NCBI GenBank assembly: GCA_905178155.1
Contig: CAJINV010000011.1
Coordinates: 516,491-580,490 of the forward strand
Reading direction: 5' to 3'
DNA: 64,000 bases
Source of the DNA: Amoebophrya sp. A120
Taxonomy: Eukaryota; Sar; Dinophyceae; Syndiniales; Amoebophryaceae
Part shown: one piece after another, positions 1-11,136 of the stretch
Position numbering within the stretch: position 1 is the first letter of the stretch
Layout: every line of letters begins with the position of its first letter
Position numbers and translations under genes: made by a program
Notes under the pieces: generated by a model
The model's input: only the letters and a program-made list of their open reading frames with translations
What the model was told of the DNA's origin: nothing
Databases searched by the model: none

Positions 1-1103
1 TTCTTGTGTGCAAGAGCTTCGTCGAAGGGAAAACTTTCATCTGGAAGTTGTACATTGCTCGGAAGGTAGTCGTATATAGTGGGAGTTGTAGCAGCCCTCG
101 CAAGTTGCTGCGAATTTTTGTTCCTCTTCCTGGGCTTATTATTTTCTTCTCGTCCTGGCGGTGGATTTAGTACCCGCCACGACCTCCGCCGAAGTTCTAC
201 TTCCCTGGTGCTCTCCGCCTGCTCCACGCGCTGATCATGCTCTTGGTTCTGCAAAAAAACGAACACGACAACGGTCCCGTGAAAAAAGCAGACTAAGACC
301 CGTAACGCCCACCAGGAGAGGCACCAGAAAACCCGCGCGAGCCGGCTTTTGGTGTAGTATTTTCGTGGCGGGGCGGGGTACTGCACCTTTTCGCCGCTTG
401 TGTCGACCACCTCGAAGGGGTCCTCGTCCGCAAGCTGCACAGCGTCGGGCTGCTCATCGTCAGGATCAGGCCCAAGGCAGCTGGTGAAGATCGCGGTCAC
501 ACTCATATCTCACAAGGAACTTTCAACACAGAAATCAAATCGCTACGGATCAGTGTGCAGCTGTTTCTTAAGGAAAAATTACTGCCGAATATAGGATCGA
601 TTGAAGATCGTGGGTCGTTTCAACTGCACACGTGTCGTGCTGAAAGCAAGACAGCCACAACACAGCGAACAGCACATTCTGTTTGTAACAAAGTCCATGC
701 CCGGAGGGAGCGTGGTTTTATTTTTATAGTCGCGGTTTCTAATCACTGATACCCAAATGTTCCAAAGTGAAATCAGATAACGGACTTCCTTCGGTTTGTA
801 TCTATCTGTCAAAGAAAAGCTCCTGAAGAATAGCTGATGCTTACTGAATTGTGTGCGTATCATTATTTTTGTGGCAACATGTGCTTCATACAGCAGCATT
901 AGAAGTTGTGTCGACTCGAAAGGGAAATGTTCACACCCTGGGCGGAAGCATAATCACGAAGTTTTATTTCGTTCTGTGCTCCTGAGAAAACGTGCGTTCC
1001 AGAAGCGACTTTAGGACAAGGTGAAGATTTCCATTGCATCGCACCACCTGTAGAAAAATCAAAATCAGTTCGGCTTCATCCTGTGGAAAGTAAATCGCTG
1101 CTT
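1..1103. other. Left flank, no supported gene
   Basis: Only short overlapping open frames occur on both strands, with no family motif, no consistent codon usage and no exon chain bounded by splice signals. It lies 3' of the minus-strand methyltransferase gene, beyond the inverted-repeat element. I see nothing further in it. Confidence 0.5.
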
Positions 1104-2155
1104 ATGGGATGGACTCGACCATTCAACTTCAAAAACATTCAAAAAACTTGGCTCTGAAGCAAAATAGGGCAGTTATCCATGCAGTTTTGGACGTCTGGGT
1201 CGTCGTGTTGTCGGCGACATCGCCGGGAGGTGAGCTTGGTTTGTTATCGATGATGAAGTACCCAGCTTTAAATGAAGATCCCAATTTGAGCTAGCTAGTT
1301 TTCCCTTTAAAAGACATCGAAATAAAGGACAGTAGCAAAGACCACCGCAGCCACCTTTTTGACGGACCCAACCTGTGACCTGCCTGATGACCCGCCTCTT
1401 GGACTTCTGGGGCCCCGTGGCAATTTGTGGGACAAAGCGGCGGAAGAATACCTAGAAAATGGCGGAAGCGATGGAATTCTGGGAATGCTCGCGAAAAGTA
1501 TTGCGCTTTTCCCAATCCGCATGGTATGGCAGATTTTTAGTAGAAATTCAGCATACCGTCGTGATTGCGTATCCGGGTACCTCATTGGATGAGGTCTATT
1601 GATGAGGTATAGAATTCACCTCTCCACGAACTGTTTCCGTGTTCCGGATGAGGTATAAAATACCCTCATCCGGGACCTTAAAAATACCTCATTTGAATGG
1701 TTTTGGTCAGATTTCGCTACTTCTCGATGCTATGGTGGACAAAAATGAGTCAAAAACCAAAAATAGTCGGATACTCCTCTTCAAGAAAGTGCCGACGCGC
1801 GACGGTATCGCGACCTCTATACCAGCAAATCTCTCACGGGGCCCCAAGAGCAGTGCGTGGCGGTGATAAGTGGATCCAATTGGCGGACGAACTCCTGCAC
1901 TTATATAAGAATTTCAATCATAATACCTGATAAATTGCGTTGCGTTTCACCCTCATTATCTAGCTCAAATTGGGATCTTCATTTAAAGCTAGCTATTTAG
2001 CATGAATATATAACGGCTTCCAAAACGATGACGGTGGAGGATCAAGTTCAGGTCGCGGAATCCGGGACGAATGCGCCGCAAAACAAACCTAATCTCTATT
2101 AAAACCAAGTTTTTTGAATGTTTTTGAAGTTGAATGGTAGAGTCCATCCCATACT
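1104..2155. mobile_element. Non-autonomous TIR element, about 1.05 kb
   Basis: The outer arms at 1104-1151 and 2105-2152 are inverted copies (47 of 48 bases, starting ATGGGATGGACTC). A second pair at 1264-1294 and 1960-1990 is a perfect 31-bp inverted repeat. The same 7-bp word GCTGCTT lies just left of the element (1097-1103) and 3 bases past the right arm (2156-2162), so a target duplication is possible but imperfect. The interior repeats the word GAGGTAT (about 1590-1690) and has no open frame resembling a transposase. It looks like a MITE-type DNA transposon relic 50 bp beyond the stop codon of the methyltransferase gene. It differs in size and ends from the intron-like elements. Confidence 0.7.
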
Positions 2156-2202
2156 GCTGCTTCTCAAAAATACGGTATATTTGATGGACGGTCCTCCTCC
2201 AA

Positions 2203-5200
2203 TCACACAGGACGACTTCGACTGGCTTGCAGGATCCAGAGTCCGGCGGTTTTCGGCACCACCAAGAGGTACCCTTCCCGCACCGAACCGACCTTGTACC
2301 GCCACCAGCGGACGCGGAACCCGTTGCGGTTGAGCAAGGCAACGATCCTCGGTATGGGGTTCTCAATTGTTACATTCTCAACTGTTACATGATTTGTCAT
2401 GCAAATTTAGCACCAAGATCGCCACGATTAAGCTGCTTCGCATGACAAATCTCCGAAGGGCTAAACAGCATCTAAATCTGTGCCAAATCTGTAATGCAAG
2501 AGGCGCAATCTTCCCCCTTTGCTTTCACTTTTGCCGTTCTTGCATTACAGATTCATGTAACGGTTGAGAATGTAACGTTTGAGAACGCCATACTCGGCAT
2601 TCGCGTGTCCGGGGAGCAGTGACGGATCTCCCCCGTAAACTCGGTATCAAACACTTCCATCACCACATTGTTTACCCGCTTCAAGGGTGCCCCCTGCAGC
2701 ACCGCGAGCTCGTCGTATCAACTGGAAAAATGTCTGGGTCTGGAAGATTCTGACACTTGTCATGCACATTTTGCATGAGCCATGATGTCTGTGATGCATA
2801 CCCTAGCAGTACAGATTTTTTGAGGGCTTTTTGATGCCTATTCCGCATGACAAATGCCTTCTCAGCGTAGCAAAAATTGCATTCCGTTATTTGCTACTCA
2901 TGCAATACAGATTTTTTTGGAATCCAAATACAGCATCACAAGTTGCATTCTTCCAGACCCAGACATTTTTGCATTTCATACGTCGCCCTCTACATCGATT
3001 TTCAGCAGATCGATGACTATAACCCGCTCAGGTGTTACAATCTCAAACGTTACAATAGAATATCGAAATCTGTGATGCAAGATTGCATGATCCAGCCAAC
3101 TCTCATAGGATTGCGCATGACAAGTTCTGGAGTCCCAATCCGCACTACAATCTGGCGAGGTTTGTATTGCAGAAAGTGGAATGCTGTCCGAGTCTGTCAT
3201 GTTCATCATGCAAGACAAATCTCAGATTCTATTGTAACGCTTGAGATTGTAACGTTTGAGCAGGTCATAATGACATCTGTGATCTTCTGTTCCTCCAGCA
3301 AATGACTCAGCGTCGTGGAGATCGTGCACAGGCTGTCCATTTTCTTCCCCGGGATCTTCAGTATTGTCAGCAAAGAACACGTCGTCCCCACCTCAGAGTC
3401 AAGATGGAAAATCTGGTGCTAGACATATCACCAAGCATTGGTCGTTGCTGCGCACGACAAATTTATTGGGCACGCAATCTAGTCGCGTTCTGCTCAGCTA
3501 GTGCAGCAGAATCACAGTGGATCTAGTGCATTATTAGCATCACAAATCTCAAAAGACAACTAGAAAATAGCACTTCACATGGGTCTCCGCATGAGAAACC
3601 TTTTGAGCATGCAGATTGGCATTACAACTCTGGATAAATTCTGGGGAGGTCGAGGTGGGGTCGGTTTTACACGGGATAACTAGGTCCGCCTCGTCCTTTT
3701 CCTCACTATGACAGTGCACAACTCCCCCTCCCCCTCATTTGTGTACGCATGAACGGCAATACAAGCATCAACAAGAAAGAGAATGCCGGCTCTGCATGAC
3801 AAATTTACACTGCAGTGTCGTGCTATTTGGGCTACCAGAGCTCGTCATGCATAATAGTGACAGGAGGGACAGTCTGGAGCTGCTGGTGGTTTGCACGATG
3901 AGAAATGAGAACGAGGGGCAGCTATGTGGTGCACTCTCATACTCATCATGTGGTATGATCGACATCCCTGTTCGTATATATTTCGACATGGCGAAGAAGA
4001 AGAATTCCGCTAGCGCGGCGAAACAAAAAGGATATACCATCATCTCGTCTGTGTTGTATCCTCAAATCGAAATCACACATAATCATGACGTACTATACCA
4101 GCCACAAGATCATCTTCTTTTTCCTGGGCGACCACCCCGAATGACGTTCTTTCCGTCTCCTCTCCGTAGTACCGCTGCCGCTCCAGTTCCGTCTCAGAGG
4201 CGTATCACATGCAAAAATGTCTGGCTCTGGAAGAAGACCCTTGTTTCTTGTCATGCATCCTTTGGATTATGCAAATGGTCTGTAATGCACGCAAAAGCAT
4301 TACAGGTTTTGCGCAGGCCTTCTGATGCCTATCCTGCATGAGAAAAAGAAATTCCCAATTTGCGTAGCACGAAATAAGCAGCTTTTGACCATCACGCAAT
4401 ACAAATTTTTGCCAATTCCATCATCCGCATCACAAGTTCCAACCTTCCAGACCCAGACATTTTTGCATTTGATAAGGCGATCTCCGCCTGTTCCCTTGGG
4501 TGTCGCGTGGCCTCCGAGGGTTTCTCCTCCGGCCAGTACAGTGTGAGTTTCTCCGTTTTTTTCCCACCCACCGCCTGAAACGGGAGCACCCGCTATGCAT
4601 TGCAAAAGCAAAAGCATCGTGATCGTACTAGTATACATTGCATTATAAATTGACTTAACATTACAAATTATGTTTGTAATGCGGATTTGCCTTATGTAAT
4701 GCATAAACGCAATTAGAAGTACGAGTACGACACTTTTGCAGTTCATAGCCGCACCTTCTCCGCAAGTTGCGGCTCCAGACGCTTGACGTTCTCCTCCAGC
4801 GCCTGCACGTTGATCGGCACGGGCTCGATGGCGATCACTTTGTTCGCCCGCAGATACGTAGCAGCCCAGACGGTGAACAAACCAATGTGCGCGCCCACGT
4901 CGACTACCGTCCCGACCTCCGGATGAGGTCGTAGGAGATTCTTGCTCAAACGGAGCGGTTCGTCAAACTTTTGCTCAAACCGCTCGGCCCACCACGCATC
5001 CTCCTGGGAGCGCGGCAGGGTGTTGTCAAAACAGACGTCCGGGGTGATTTGTTCCTGGTACCAGTCCACCCTTTTGCAGGAAGACCGGCATGGGTCGTAT
5101 TTGGGCGGCTTCTGCTTTCCCAGCAAGAACTGGGGGTACCGCGCGGTCTGTTGCTCCGGGTTGGTGTATATGAACTGCAAAAGCATCGTACTAGTATAAA

Positions 5201-6747
5201 TCACATGACAAATTTCCTCAGCATGAGAAATAAAATTTGTATTGCGGATTTGACTTGAGAAAGAAATTTGTAATGCATAACTGCGATTACTACGAGTACG
5301 ATACTTTTGCACAGGATAGTGTAGATCTCCCGCACAAAAATCTCCTCGTACAGCTGCCTCGCGTCCTCCTGATATGCATTGCAAATAGCCGTTGATTGAA
5401 CGTTGTCGTGCCGACTCTCGATCACACGAGAACTTGTGTTGCATGACGAGCACCAAAAGTACTATATCCATTTTAGGTCTAGTACACAAGTAGTCAGTTC
5501 CTCATGTGGGACAGGCATGACGAGACCTCCTGAGCAAAACTTGTAAATTCTTGTGTGTGCATTCCAGAGTGTCTCTCTGCGTGTTCCAAAAGATGCATGA
5601 CAAACTCCTGCACTCATCCAAAGAACCCAAACGTCTTTGCATTGCACACCTGGTGCTCGCAAACCAAATTCGCCGTCATCCCCCGTGGCCGCCGCACGCC
5701 GATGATTTTATCAACTGGAAAAATGTCTGGGTCTGGAAGATTCTGACACTTGTCATGCACGTTTTGCATGAGCCCTGATGTCTGTGATGCATGCTCTAGC
5801 ATCACAGATTTTTTGAGAGCTTCTTGATGCCTATTCCGCATGACAGATGCCGTCTCCGCGTAGCAACAATTACATTCCTTTTGGTACTCATGCAATACAG
5901 ATTTTTCTGGAATCCAAATGCAGCATCACAAGTTCCAATCTTCCAGACCCAGACATTTTTACATTTGATAGATTTCTGGAAAGCCGTATTGTGCGGAAAA
6001 ATCCCTCCCACACCATACTCGGAAGCGAGCTTTGTGATGCTGCTTTGTTTTGCGTATTTAGTAAGGCAAACGGCACTTCTCATGTAGCGCATTGATGCAC
6101 AGCGAGTCCTCTGTCATGCGTTTATTTCACCACCGGCAGACTTGTCTCTTATGCTGAAGATCTGCCAGCCGGATGCATAGTACCTCCCAAACCCAAACGG
6201 GCTCAGAATTAAGTATATGCCGACATCAAGCCCTTCGTCCTGCAAAAACACATAGTTGTAGTTCATTTGTGTACACAGATCCAGCAGCACAAGCCGTGGT
6301 CTTTTGAATTATTCTATGGGGTCGTCGTGGGGACAACTTTTTTCACTTTGATAAGTCGCCTGGGTTCTTTGCGCCGGTGGTCCGTGTGGGGTCGCTGTAA
6401 AACAGGTCGCCCCGCCCAGGGGAATGATCAGCGGTACTCTCCGAGGACCCGAGTAGAAGATGTTTCTCCACGACCCTCCAGGCTCCCCGACGTTTCCCGT
6501 CATTTTGCAAGTTTATTTTTCCTTTCGCACCTTTCTTCTCTTTGATAGAAAGAACTACACTGCTCTCCGTGCTCCTTTTGGAGGCGACCTTTTTGCTTCT
6601 ACGTGCCTTCTTGGAAACTTTCTTCTTCGTGTTCAGATGCGGATTCTGCTCCTGCGTCCCGCAACAATGTTTCGGTGCGGGGGCCTGCTTCGGGTTGTTC
6701 ATCTTGATATCGACATCTAATATTTTCGACATGTTTTCTTCTTCCAT
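2203..6747 (-). CDS. FkbM-family SAM-dependent methyltransferase, split by 11 introner elements
   Basis: This is a predicted S-adenosylmethionine-dependent methyltransferase of the FkbM type; members usually O-methylate sugars or other small substrates, and the substrate here is unknown. Exons in transcript order: 6747-6354, 5981-5971, 5703-5649, 5367-5319, 5163-4748, 4588-4475, 4197-4099, 4009-3942, 3701-3679, 3356-3270, 3012-2981, 2710-2593, 2347-2203. They total 1,611 nt (536 aa) in one frame. A basic, Lys-rich N-terminus of about 130 residues precedes the fold. SAM motif I reads VVDVGAHIGLFTVWAA and motif II reads KVIAIEPVPINVQALEEN, both in the 5163-4748 exon. The family signature IDLLKIDVEGDELAVLQGA is rebuilt only by removing two elements. 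Intron 4010-4098 is an ordinary GT-AG intron; the other 11 are introner elements. The 3701/3356 junction has the weakest target duplication. ATG 6747 was chosen over 6732 because both are in frame and it is the first. Confidence 0.88.
2353..2592. mobile_element. Introner element, family 2 (methyltransferase intron 12)
   Basis: 240 bp, running from TATGGGG to CGCCATA, with subterminal CTCAATTGTTACA and its inverted partner. A perfect 5-bp duplication CTCGG flanks it (2348-2352, 2593-2597). Removal joins codons as R-M-P-R-I-V in the host protein. Confidence 0.92.
2716..2980. mobile_element. Introner element, family 1 (methyltransferase intron 11)
   Basis: 265 bp with TIRs built on TCTGGGTCTGGA and TCCAGACCCAGA. 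Perfect duplication CGTCG at both ends. It interrupts the FkbM signature between the Asp and Glu codons of VEGDEL; removal restores the motif. It is nearly identical to the copy at 5709-5970. Confidence 0.95.
3018..3269. mobile_element. Introner element, family 2 (methyltransferase intron 10)
   Basis: 252 bp with subterminal CTCAGGTGTTACAATCTC and its inverted partner. Perfect duplication ATGAC. Removal gives T-D-V-I-D-L-L-K, the lead-in to the FkbM signature. Confidence 0.95.
3362..3678. mobile_element. Introner element, family 3, degraded (methyltransferase intron 9)
   Basis: 317 bp. The ends match other family 3 copies (subterminal CGTCCCCACC paired with GGTGGGGTCGG), but the 5-bp flanks have diverged (TTCAG against ACTAG). 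Removing element plus 5 nt still keeps frame, giving D-L-V-I-P-G-K-K. The exact boundary is less certain than for other copies. Confidence 0.72.
3707..3941. mobile_element. Introner element, family 4 (methyltransferase intron 8)
   Basis: 235 bp, starting TATGACAGTGCACAAC and ending in the inverted form. Flanks CTCAC and CTCAT match at 4 of 5 bases. Removal joins H-D-E to E-K-D in frame. Confidence 0.9.
4010..4098 (-). other. Ordinary GT-AG intron in the methyltransferase gene
   Basis: 89-nt intron with donor GTATAGTACG and acceptor GCGCTAG, joining L-V-A to A-E-F in phase 1. It is the only conventional intron in this gene and lacks the TIRs of the introner elements. An alternative nearby acceptor cannot be excluded. 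Confidence 0.6.
4203..4474. mobile_element. Introner element, family 1 (methyltransferase intron 6)
   Basis: 272 bp, TATCACATGC to GCATTTGATA, perfect duplication AGGCG. Removal joins A-E-I-A to S-E-T-E in frame. Confidence 0.93.
4594..4747. mobile_element. Introner element, family 5 (methyltransferase intron 5)
   Basis: 154 bp, one of the short family with GCAAAAGCATCGT near one end and TACGACACTTTTGC near the other. Flanks CCCGC and GCCGC match at 4 of 5. Removal gives E-K-V-R-L-L-P-F in frame. Confidence 0.9.
5169..5318. mobile_element. Introner element, family 5 (methyltransferase intron 4)
   Basis: 150 bp, the shortest copy here, with GCAAAAGCATCGTACT and its inverted partner. Perfect duplication GTGTA. 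Removal gives E-I-Y-T-N-P-E-Q. Confidence 0.93.
5373..5648. mobile_element. Introner element, diverged family 1 (methyltransferase intron 3)
   Basis: 276 bp, starting TATGCATTGCAAATAG and ending TCTTTGCATTGCACA, so the terminal ATA has become ACA. Flanks CCTGA and CCTGG match at 4 of 5. Removal gives E-H-Q-E-D-A-R in frame. The core TCTGGGTCTGGA box is lost. Confidence 0.82.
5709..5970. mobile_element. Introner element, family 1 (methyltransferase intron 2)
   Basis: 262 bp, perfect duplication GATTT. Very similar throughout to the copy at 2716-2980 in the same gene. Removal gives P-E-I-I-G-V-R in frame. Confidence 0.94.
5987..6353. mobile_element. Introner element, diverged family 6 (methyltransferase intron 1)
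   Basis: 367 bp, the longest copy. The ends carry GGAAAAATCCCTCCC against GTGGGGACAACTTTTTTC. Flanks AGCCG and AGTCG match at 4 of 5. Only 16 bp separate it from the next element. Removal gives P-G-D-F-P-E-I in frame. Confidence 0.8.
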
Positions 6748-8817
6748 TGGTTTTGCTTTATGGCGTCTTGCTTTCAATCATCACATGAGCTTGGTACTAA
6801 ATAGAATACACTGGAATCAATAAAGGTTTGTTTCTACTCGAGGCGTTAACAAACGCAACCAGTTTTGCATGGTATTTCGACAAGAATTTTCACTGGAATC
6901 AGGTGTCGAGCTGCCGTGTGACTGCTCAGACTCTGGTGTGTAAGTAGTTGCAGTCTGATACTGATGATCGGTCCCGAAATAAGCATATGATACCTAAAAG
7001 GTAGTTGTGTGTTGTTCAACCGCGCTGAAGATCATCCTTCTTGTTCTTACTTCCCCCGCCGAGATCTTCTCTGTCGCGCCAGAAATTATAAACGGCGAAC
7101 TTGGACGAGCTACAAAGACCGTGTTCAACGAAAGAGAAAGGAGAAGAGATGATAGCTCCTGCTCCATCAGTGTAGTAGAGATCTTTTCTTCGCAATCGCA
7201 TACGCATTTACTTACTTCTATAAAATGAAACGCGCCTTCGAACGATCGCAGTGCTGAAGGGACATGTTGACGTCCTCTCCAGAAGATCTTCATATATACT
7301 GAGGTTGCTGCTGATGACTGGAAACCCCAAGCAGCAAGACGCAAGATCTAGATCTTGCGTTCGCACATAACTACGACGGAGAACATCGACTTTGTAATTT
7401 GAAGTTGTACTCGGAGCACTTACATCCCAGCGTTGTTAGTCCATCGTCGTTCGGTTTTCCAAATTCAAGCTGTTGTTTTTAGGGTATCCACGAAAAAACT
7501 CCTTCTCCTCGCCTTGAGCACCGTCCTAAACCCAACAAAAAGCTGAGCCCAATAATGTGCGGCGAATTCGGAGCCCTGTTCGTTTTCGTGAAGGTCCAAG
7601 AGCGTAATTCATATAGCGCAGCCTCCTTTTTCCCTTGCAGCTTTCCCTCTGTTTGATCGTATCTATTTTTCTTGCCAGGATCGGAAAACTTATGTGAAAG
7701 AACCGACCTCCCTTGTGCATATACAAGTAGTAGCGCAAATATAAAGATACTACGGAGCTTTCACATGAATTTGTCATACGATAAATTTGTAATGCGTTTT
7801 TTGTCAGCTGGCTCTGATTGTAAAGTGTAGAAAAATTTTGCATTTTAGATAAGATCAAACTGTCAGATTTAACATCGGTTTTGCTTGCTTCGTAAGGTTT
7901 GATTTCTTCTGTAGCTTCCTGTGACTATGGAACTGGGGCGGATATTACACAACGTTCCTGAGACCGCTGGCAACAGGACCCCTTTCCATAGTCGATAAAA
8001 ATAAAAACTGAGTGTAAATTTACCTTCTGCTACGTGTCTTTTATGTCCTCTTAGTTATGCAATTTGTAAAGGCCCTTTTTGTATCTATATGTCATCTCTT
8101 CAAACCTGTAATGCGAGGAAAGAGAACAAAAGTTGCGCAGTTTCCTAGCTGTGCCTGCTGCTTTTATGTCCTTTCGCTGAGTTGGAGAAATGAAAAATTC
8201 TACTTATGAAAGAATTGTAGAAGACAAATAAGGGGAGCCTTGCTTTGGCTTTCCGATCAGAATCTCAGCCTATGAAATAAAACGGACAACATTCGAGGAT
8301 ATAATTCACAGGCATAAAAAAACACACGACGTCCTCTGCAGATCTTGTTGTTAGAATGAATGCCGTGCGGGCCTAGTAGGTGCGCGACGAAACAAGCCAT
8401 CAACATATCGGCCCGCAAAAAAATGTGAAGGTATAGCTGTCTGCGAAAGTTGTTCGATCAAATGAAAATCGGCGAAGCCACTGTTTTGTGGATATAGATC
8501 TTCCAAAATCAAGCAAAAACTGTTCAAGCCAGACCAAATGAGTGAAGGCAATTCTGCACTGTCCTCGCGACTCATATTTACTTACTTATATTGATGCTCC
8601 TTGGTACTCATTTTTTTCCAAAATTTTTCCAAGCCAAAGTATAGAAGCTCGTTGTGGTCAAGCTAGATCTGTGGTCATCGAGCTAGAGAGCAGAAGCATT
8701 TTGCTGCTCTTCATCTCCGGGTCACCGACTGTCGCACATTTTTCATGGGCCGCTGAAAAAGGCAAATCATCAGCCGCACAGCCCGCGTAAGTTCGGATCA
8801 AGAAAGACGTCTACTTG
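6748..8817. other. Intergenic stretch, no supported gene
   Basis: AT-rich spacer between the methyltransferase start and the next minus-strand gene. No frame here shows a domain, a biased composition like that of neighbouring proteins, or paired splice signals. The part just above 6747 is presumably the methyltransferase 5' region; I recognise no core promoter motif. Confidence 0.5.
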
Positions 8818-11136
8818 TCAGAACATCGCCTGGTCGTCCTCCGGACAGGGTGCCTGTGGAGGTGCTGGCACTCCTGGCGTCGTCAAAGGTGCAGCTGCTC
8901 CCGGTGTAGTCGCTCCGACGGGAAAGCCGCCTGCTGCTGAAGGGTTCGCAGTATCGTTGCTGTCGTCCCCAGGCAGCGGCAGCCTCTGCTGCGCTGGGCC
9001 CTCCACCCCGTCAACATCGCAGTCGGGAAGGGAATCGAAGGTGTCCACTCGCGTGCTAGTACTGTCCTCCTGGGGTTCCGCTTCCGGACTTCCTGCGGGG
9101 AAAAAAAATCAAAGTTGTGGAAAAAAATTATAGAAGAAATAATCTTTCTATTTTACTCCTAGTTCTTGAACTAATGCACGTCGATCAAGAAAAATTTTTT
9201 AGCGTTAAACAATATTTTTGTCTTTCTATAGGCATATATAATGTACGTAGCAGCTGCTACCCTCTTCCCCGAGCGACTGGCTGCTGTTCGAACTCCAGCT
9301 ACGTACCGAAAAGGCGCCCGCTGGCGAGGGGGTCCTCGTGCGGTATTCAGGCCCAAGCGCTGCACCCCTGCCATCAAATACGCCACTGCCCCTAGCCCCC
9401 GTGCGCTGCTGCTCGTACCACCGCCCTGGACGAGTGCTAGCGGTACTCGCTCCCGCTTCTTCCTGCTGGTGCTGGCGCGACCAGGATCGCGGAGGCGGAC
9501 GGACGTGTAGCTGCCTCGCCATAAAACTCGTGGCCTCGTGTCCGTCACGCTCCTCTTGTTGCGGCAGCGAACTTTCTCCGGCCGCGGACCTGGAAGAGGC
9601 AAGCAAGCCCGGTCGCCCACCGAAGGCAGCAACAACTGCTGTAGACAGTAAAAACTGCTGATGGTGGTCCATCTGGTTGTGTCCCTGTTCATCCTGCGCA
9701 CTGGAGGACGATTTCTCCGTCATTTCCCAGTCTCTCTGATCCAACAAGCCGGTCGAGTGCCCGGGCCGGGCAGATCCCCCGGGGCTTGCACGCTGTCGCT
9801 TCTCCTTTTCTTTTGTTCCCGGCTGCTCCGATCGAGAAGCCTGGAGCCGAGCAGGCCGCTGCCAGTGATCCGCACTGGAGCGAGGTAGCTGCAAGCCGTC
9901 CTCTACGTCCGTCTGACTGGGCGAAACAGAAGTGCGGGCACTGGTTCTACTGATTCTTCGCCTTGCCTCATCTATACTACTCGAGCCGGCGCCCGCGGCC
10001 CTGAGTTCCACGATCGTCTCGTTTCGTAACGCAGTGTGCCGCAAAGCTGACAACAAGTGCCCGTACTGTTCCTGCTCATCCTGCCGGGACACTAGCGTCG
10101 ATGGGGCGAGGAACTGCTCCTGTGGCGCGGATGTGGGGAGAAAAGGAAAATGATGAGCGCGTCCGCCTGCTCGGCCAGCGCCAGATGAAGTGGCTGACGT
10201 ACTTCCAGGGGTGCTAGCGGACGAGTGAATTGTGGCACCACCTCTGTCCAGCAGGCTGTCGGTTTCGTACGGTTCGAAGGACGAAGGCGTGTCGGAGGTC
10301 GGAGGGGTGGGTTTTTTGAGGGAAAGCGCCGCGATAGTTGCAGCTACGAGTTCCATGTCTCCATCGTCGTCGTCGGGCGCGCCGTGTTGTCCTGCCAGTC
10401 CTAGCCGGGGCCCCAGGTTCTTCTCTCGCTGTCGGTCAGCGCTTTTTTCATCTTTATTCCTGCTTCTTTTGGCTGCAGACGCGGAGTCGGACAACAACTT
10501 GCTCGTCAACCCTTGCGGGGGGCGGGGAAATAAAATCGAGGTCGAAGTTTCTCTCCCACTCGAAGACGCCGCAGCTCGACCATGCTTGCCACTGACACAG
10601 GAGAAAGCAGCCTGAGTCACAGCCGGCTCATAATTCCCCTCGCCCGAGGTACAGCGAGACCATGCTGACTCGAACATAGTAGTATCGTTACAGGGCAGCA
10701 TTGTGCTGCAGGAGCTGTTCACAGAGACCTGCTTGAGCCAGGGCGGGTCGACATCCATTTCGTCCGAAAAATCGTCTACCCTCACCTCGGGAGTAGATGC
10801 AGAAGGGCCTTGAAGTACCACGCCCGCCCTTGCTGCCTCTTCATCCTCCACCCCACTTGTCGATGCACGTCTGGCTTTTTTCGACCACCTAGTACCCTCG
10901 AGGGTACGATCTATTCCCCCGTCGCGTTTGCTCTCGTGCTGCGGAGGGTGTGGTGGACCGCCTGTTTTATTAGTAGCCGTAATGCGGTAACCGACGACTG
11001 CACTCTGGTCGTGGCCACTGAGTGAAAAGTATACTATCGCGGCAGCAAATGCAGTTCTTCTTCCGCCCGGCCCTGACGGAACCATCTCGGGGACTCTCCG
11101 CCGTCGGTCCTTTGTCGTCGCCTCGAAGGCCCGCAT
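8818..11136 (-). CDS. Hypothetical Ser/Gly-rich protein, 716 aa
   Basis: Not recognised. Exon 1 is 11136-9261 and exon 2 is 9092-8818, joined in phase 1 across a normal intron (9093-9260) with donor GTAGCAGC and acceptor CCCCGCAG behind a T-rich tract. Of two possible donors, only the one at 9260 keeps exon 2 open. The frame also extends upstream to 11193, but only through a TTG, so ATG 11136 is taken as start; an unseen 5' exon is possible. The protein is Ser-, Thr-, Gly- and Arg-rich with long disordered stretches, and ends in an acidic/Pro-rich tail containing VDTFDSLPDCDVDGVEG. No membrane segment or catalytic motif is visible. It contains no introner element, unlike most neighbours. Confidence 0.72.
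9093..9260 (-). other. GT-AG intron
   Basis: 168-nt conventional intron of the Ser/Gly-rich gene, with donor GTAGCAGC and acceptor TTTTCCCCGCAG. It is a useful contrast to the introner elements because it has neither TIRs nor flanking duplications. Confidence 0.75.
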
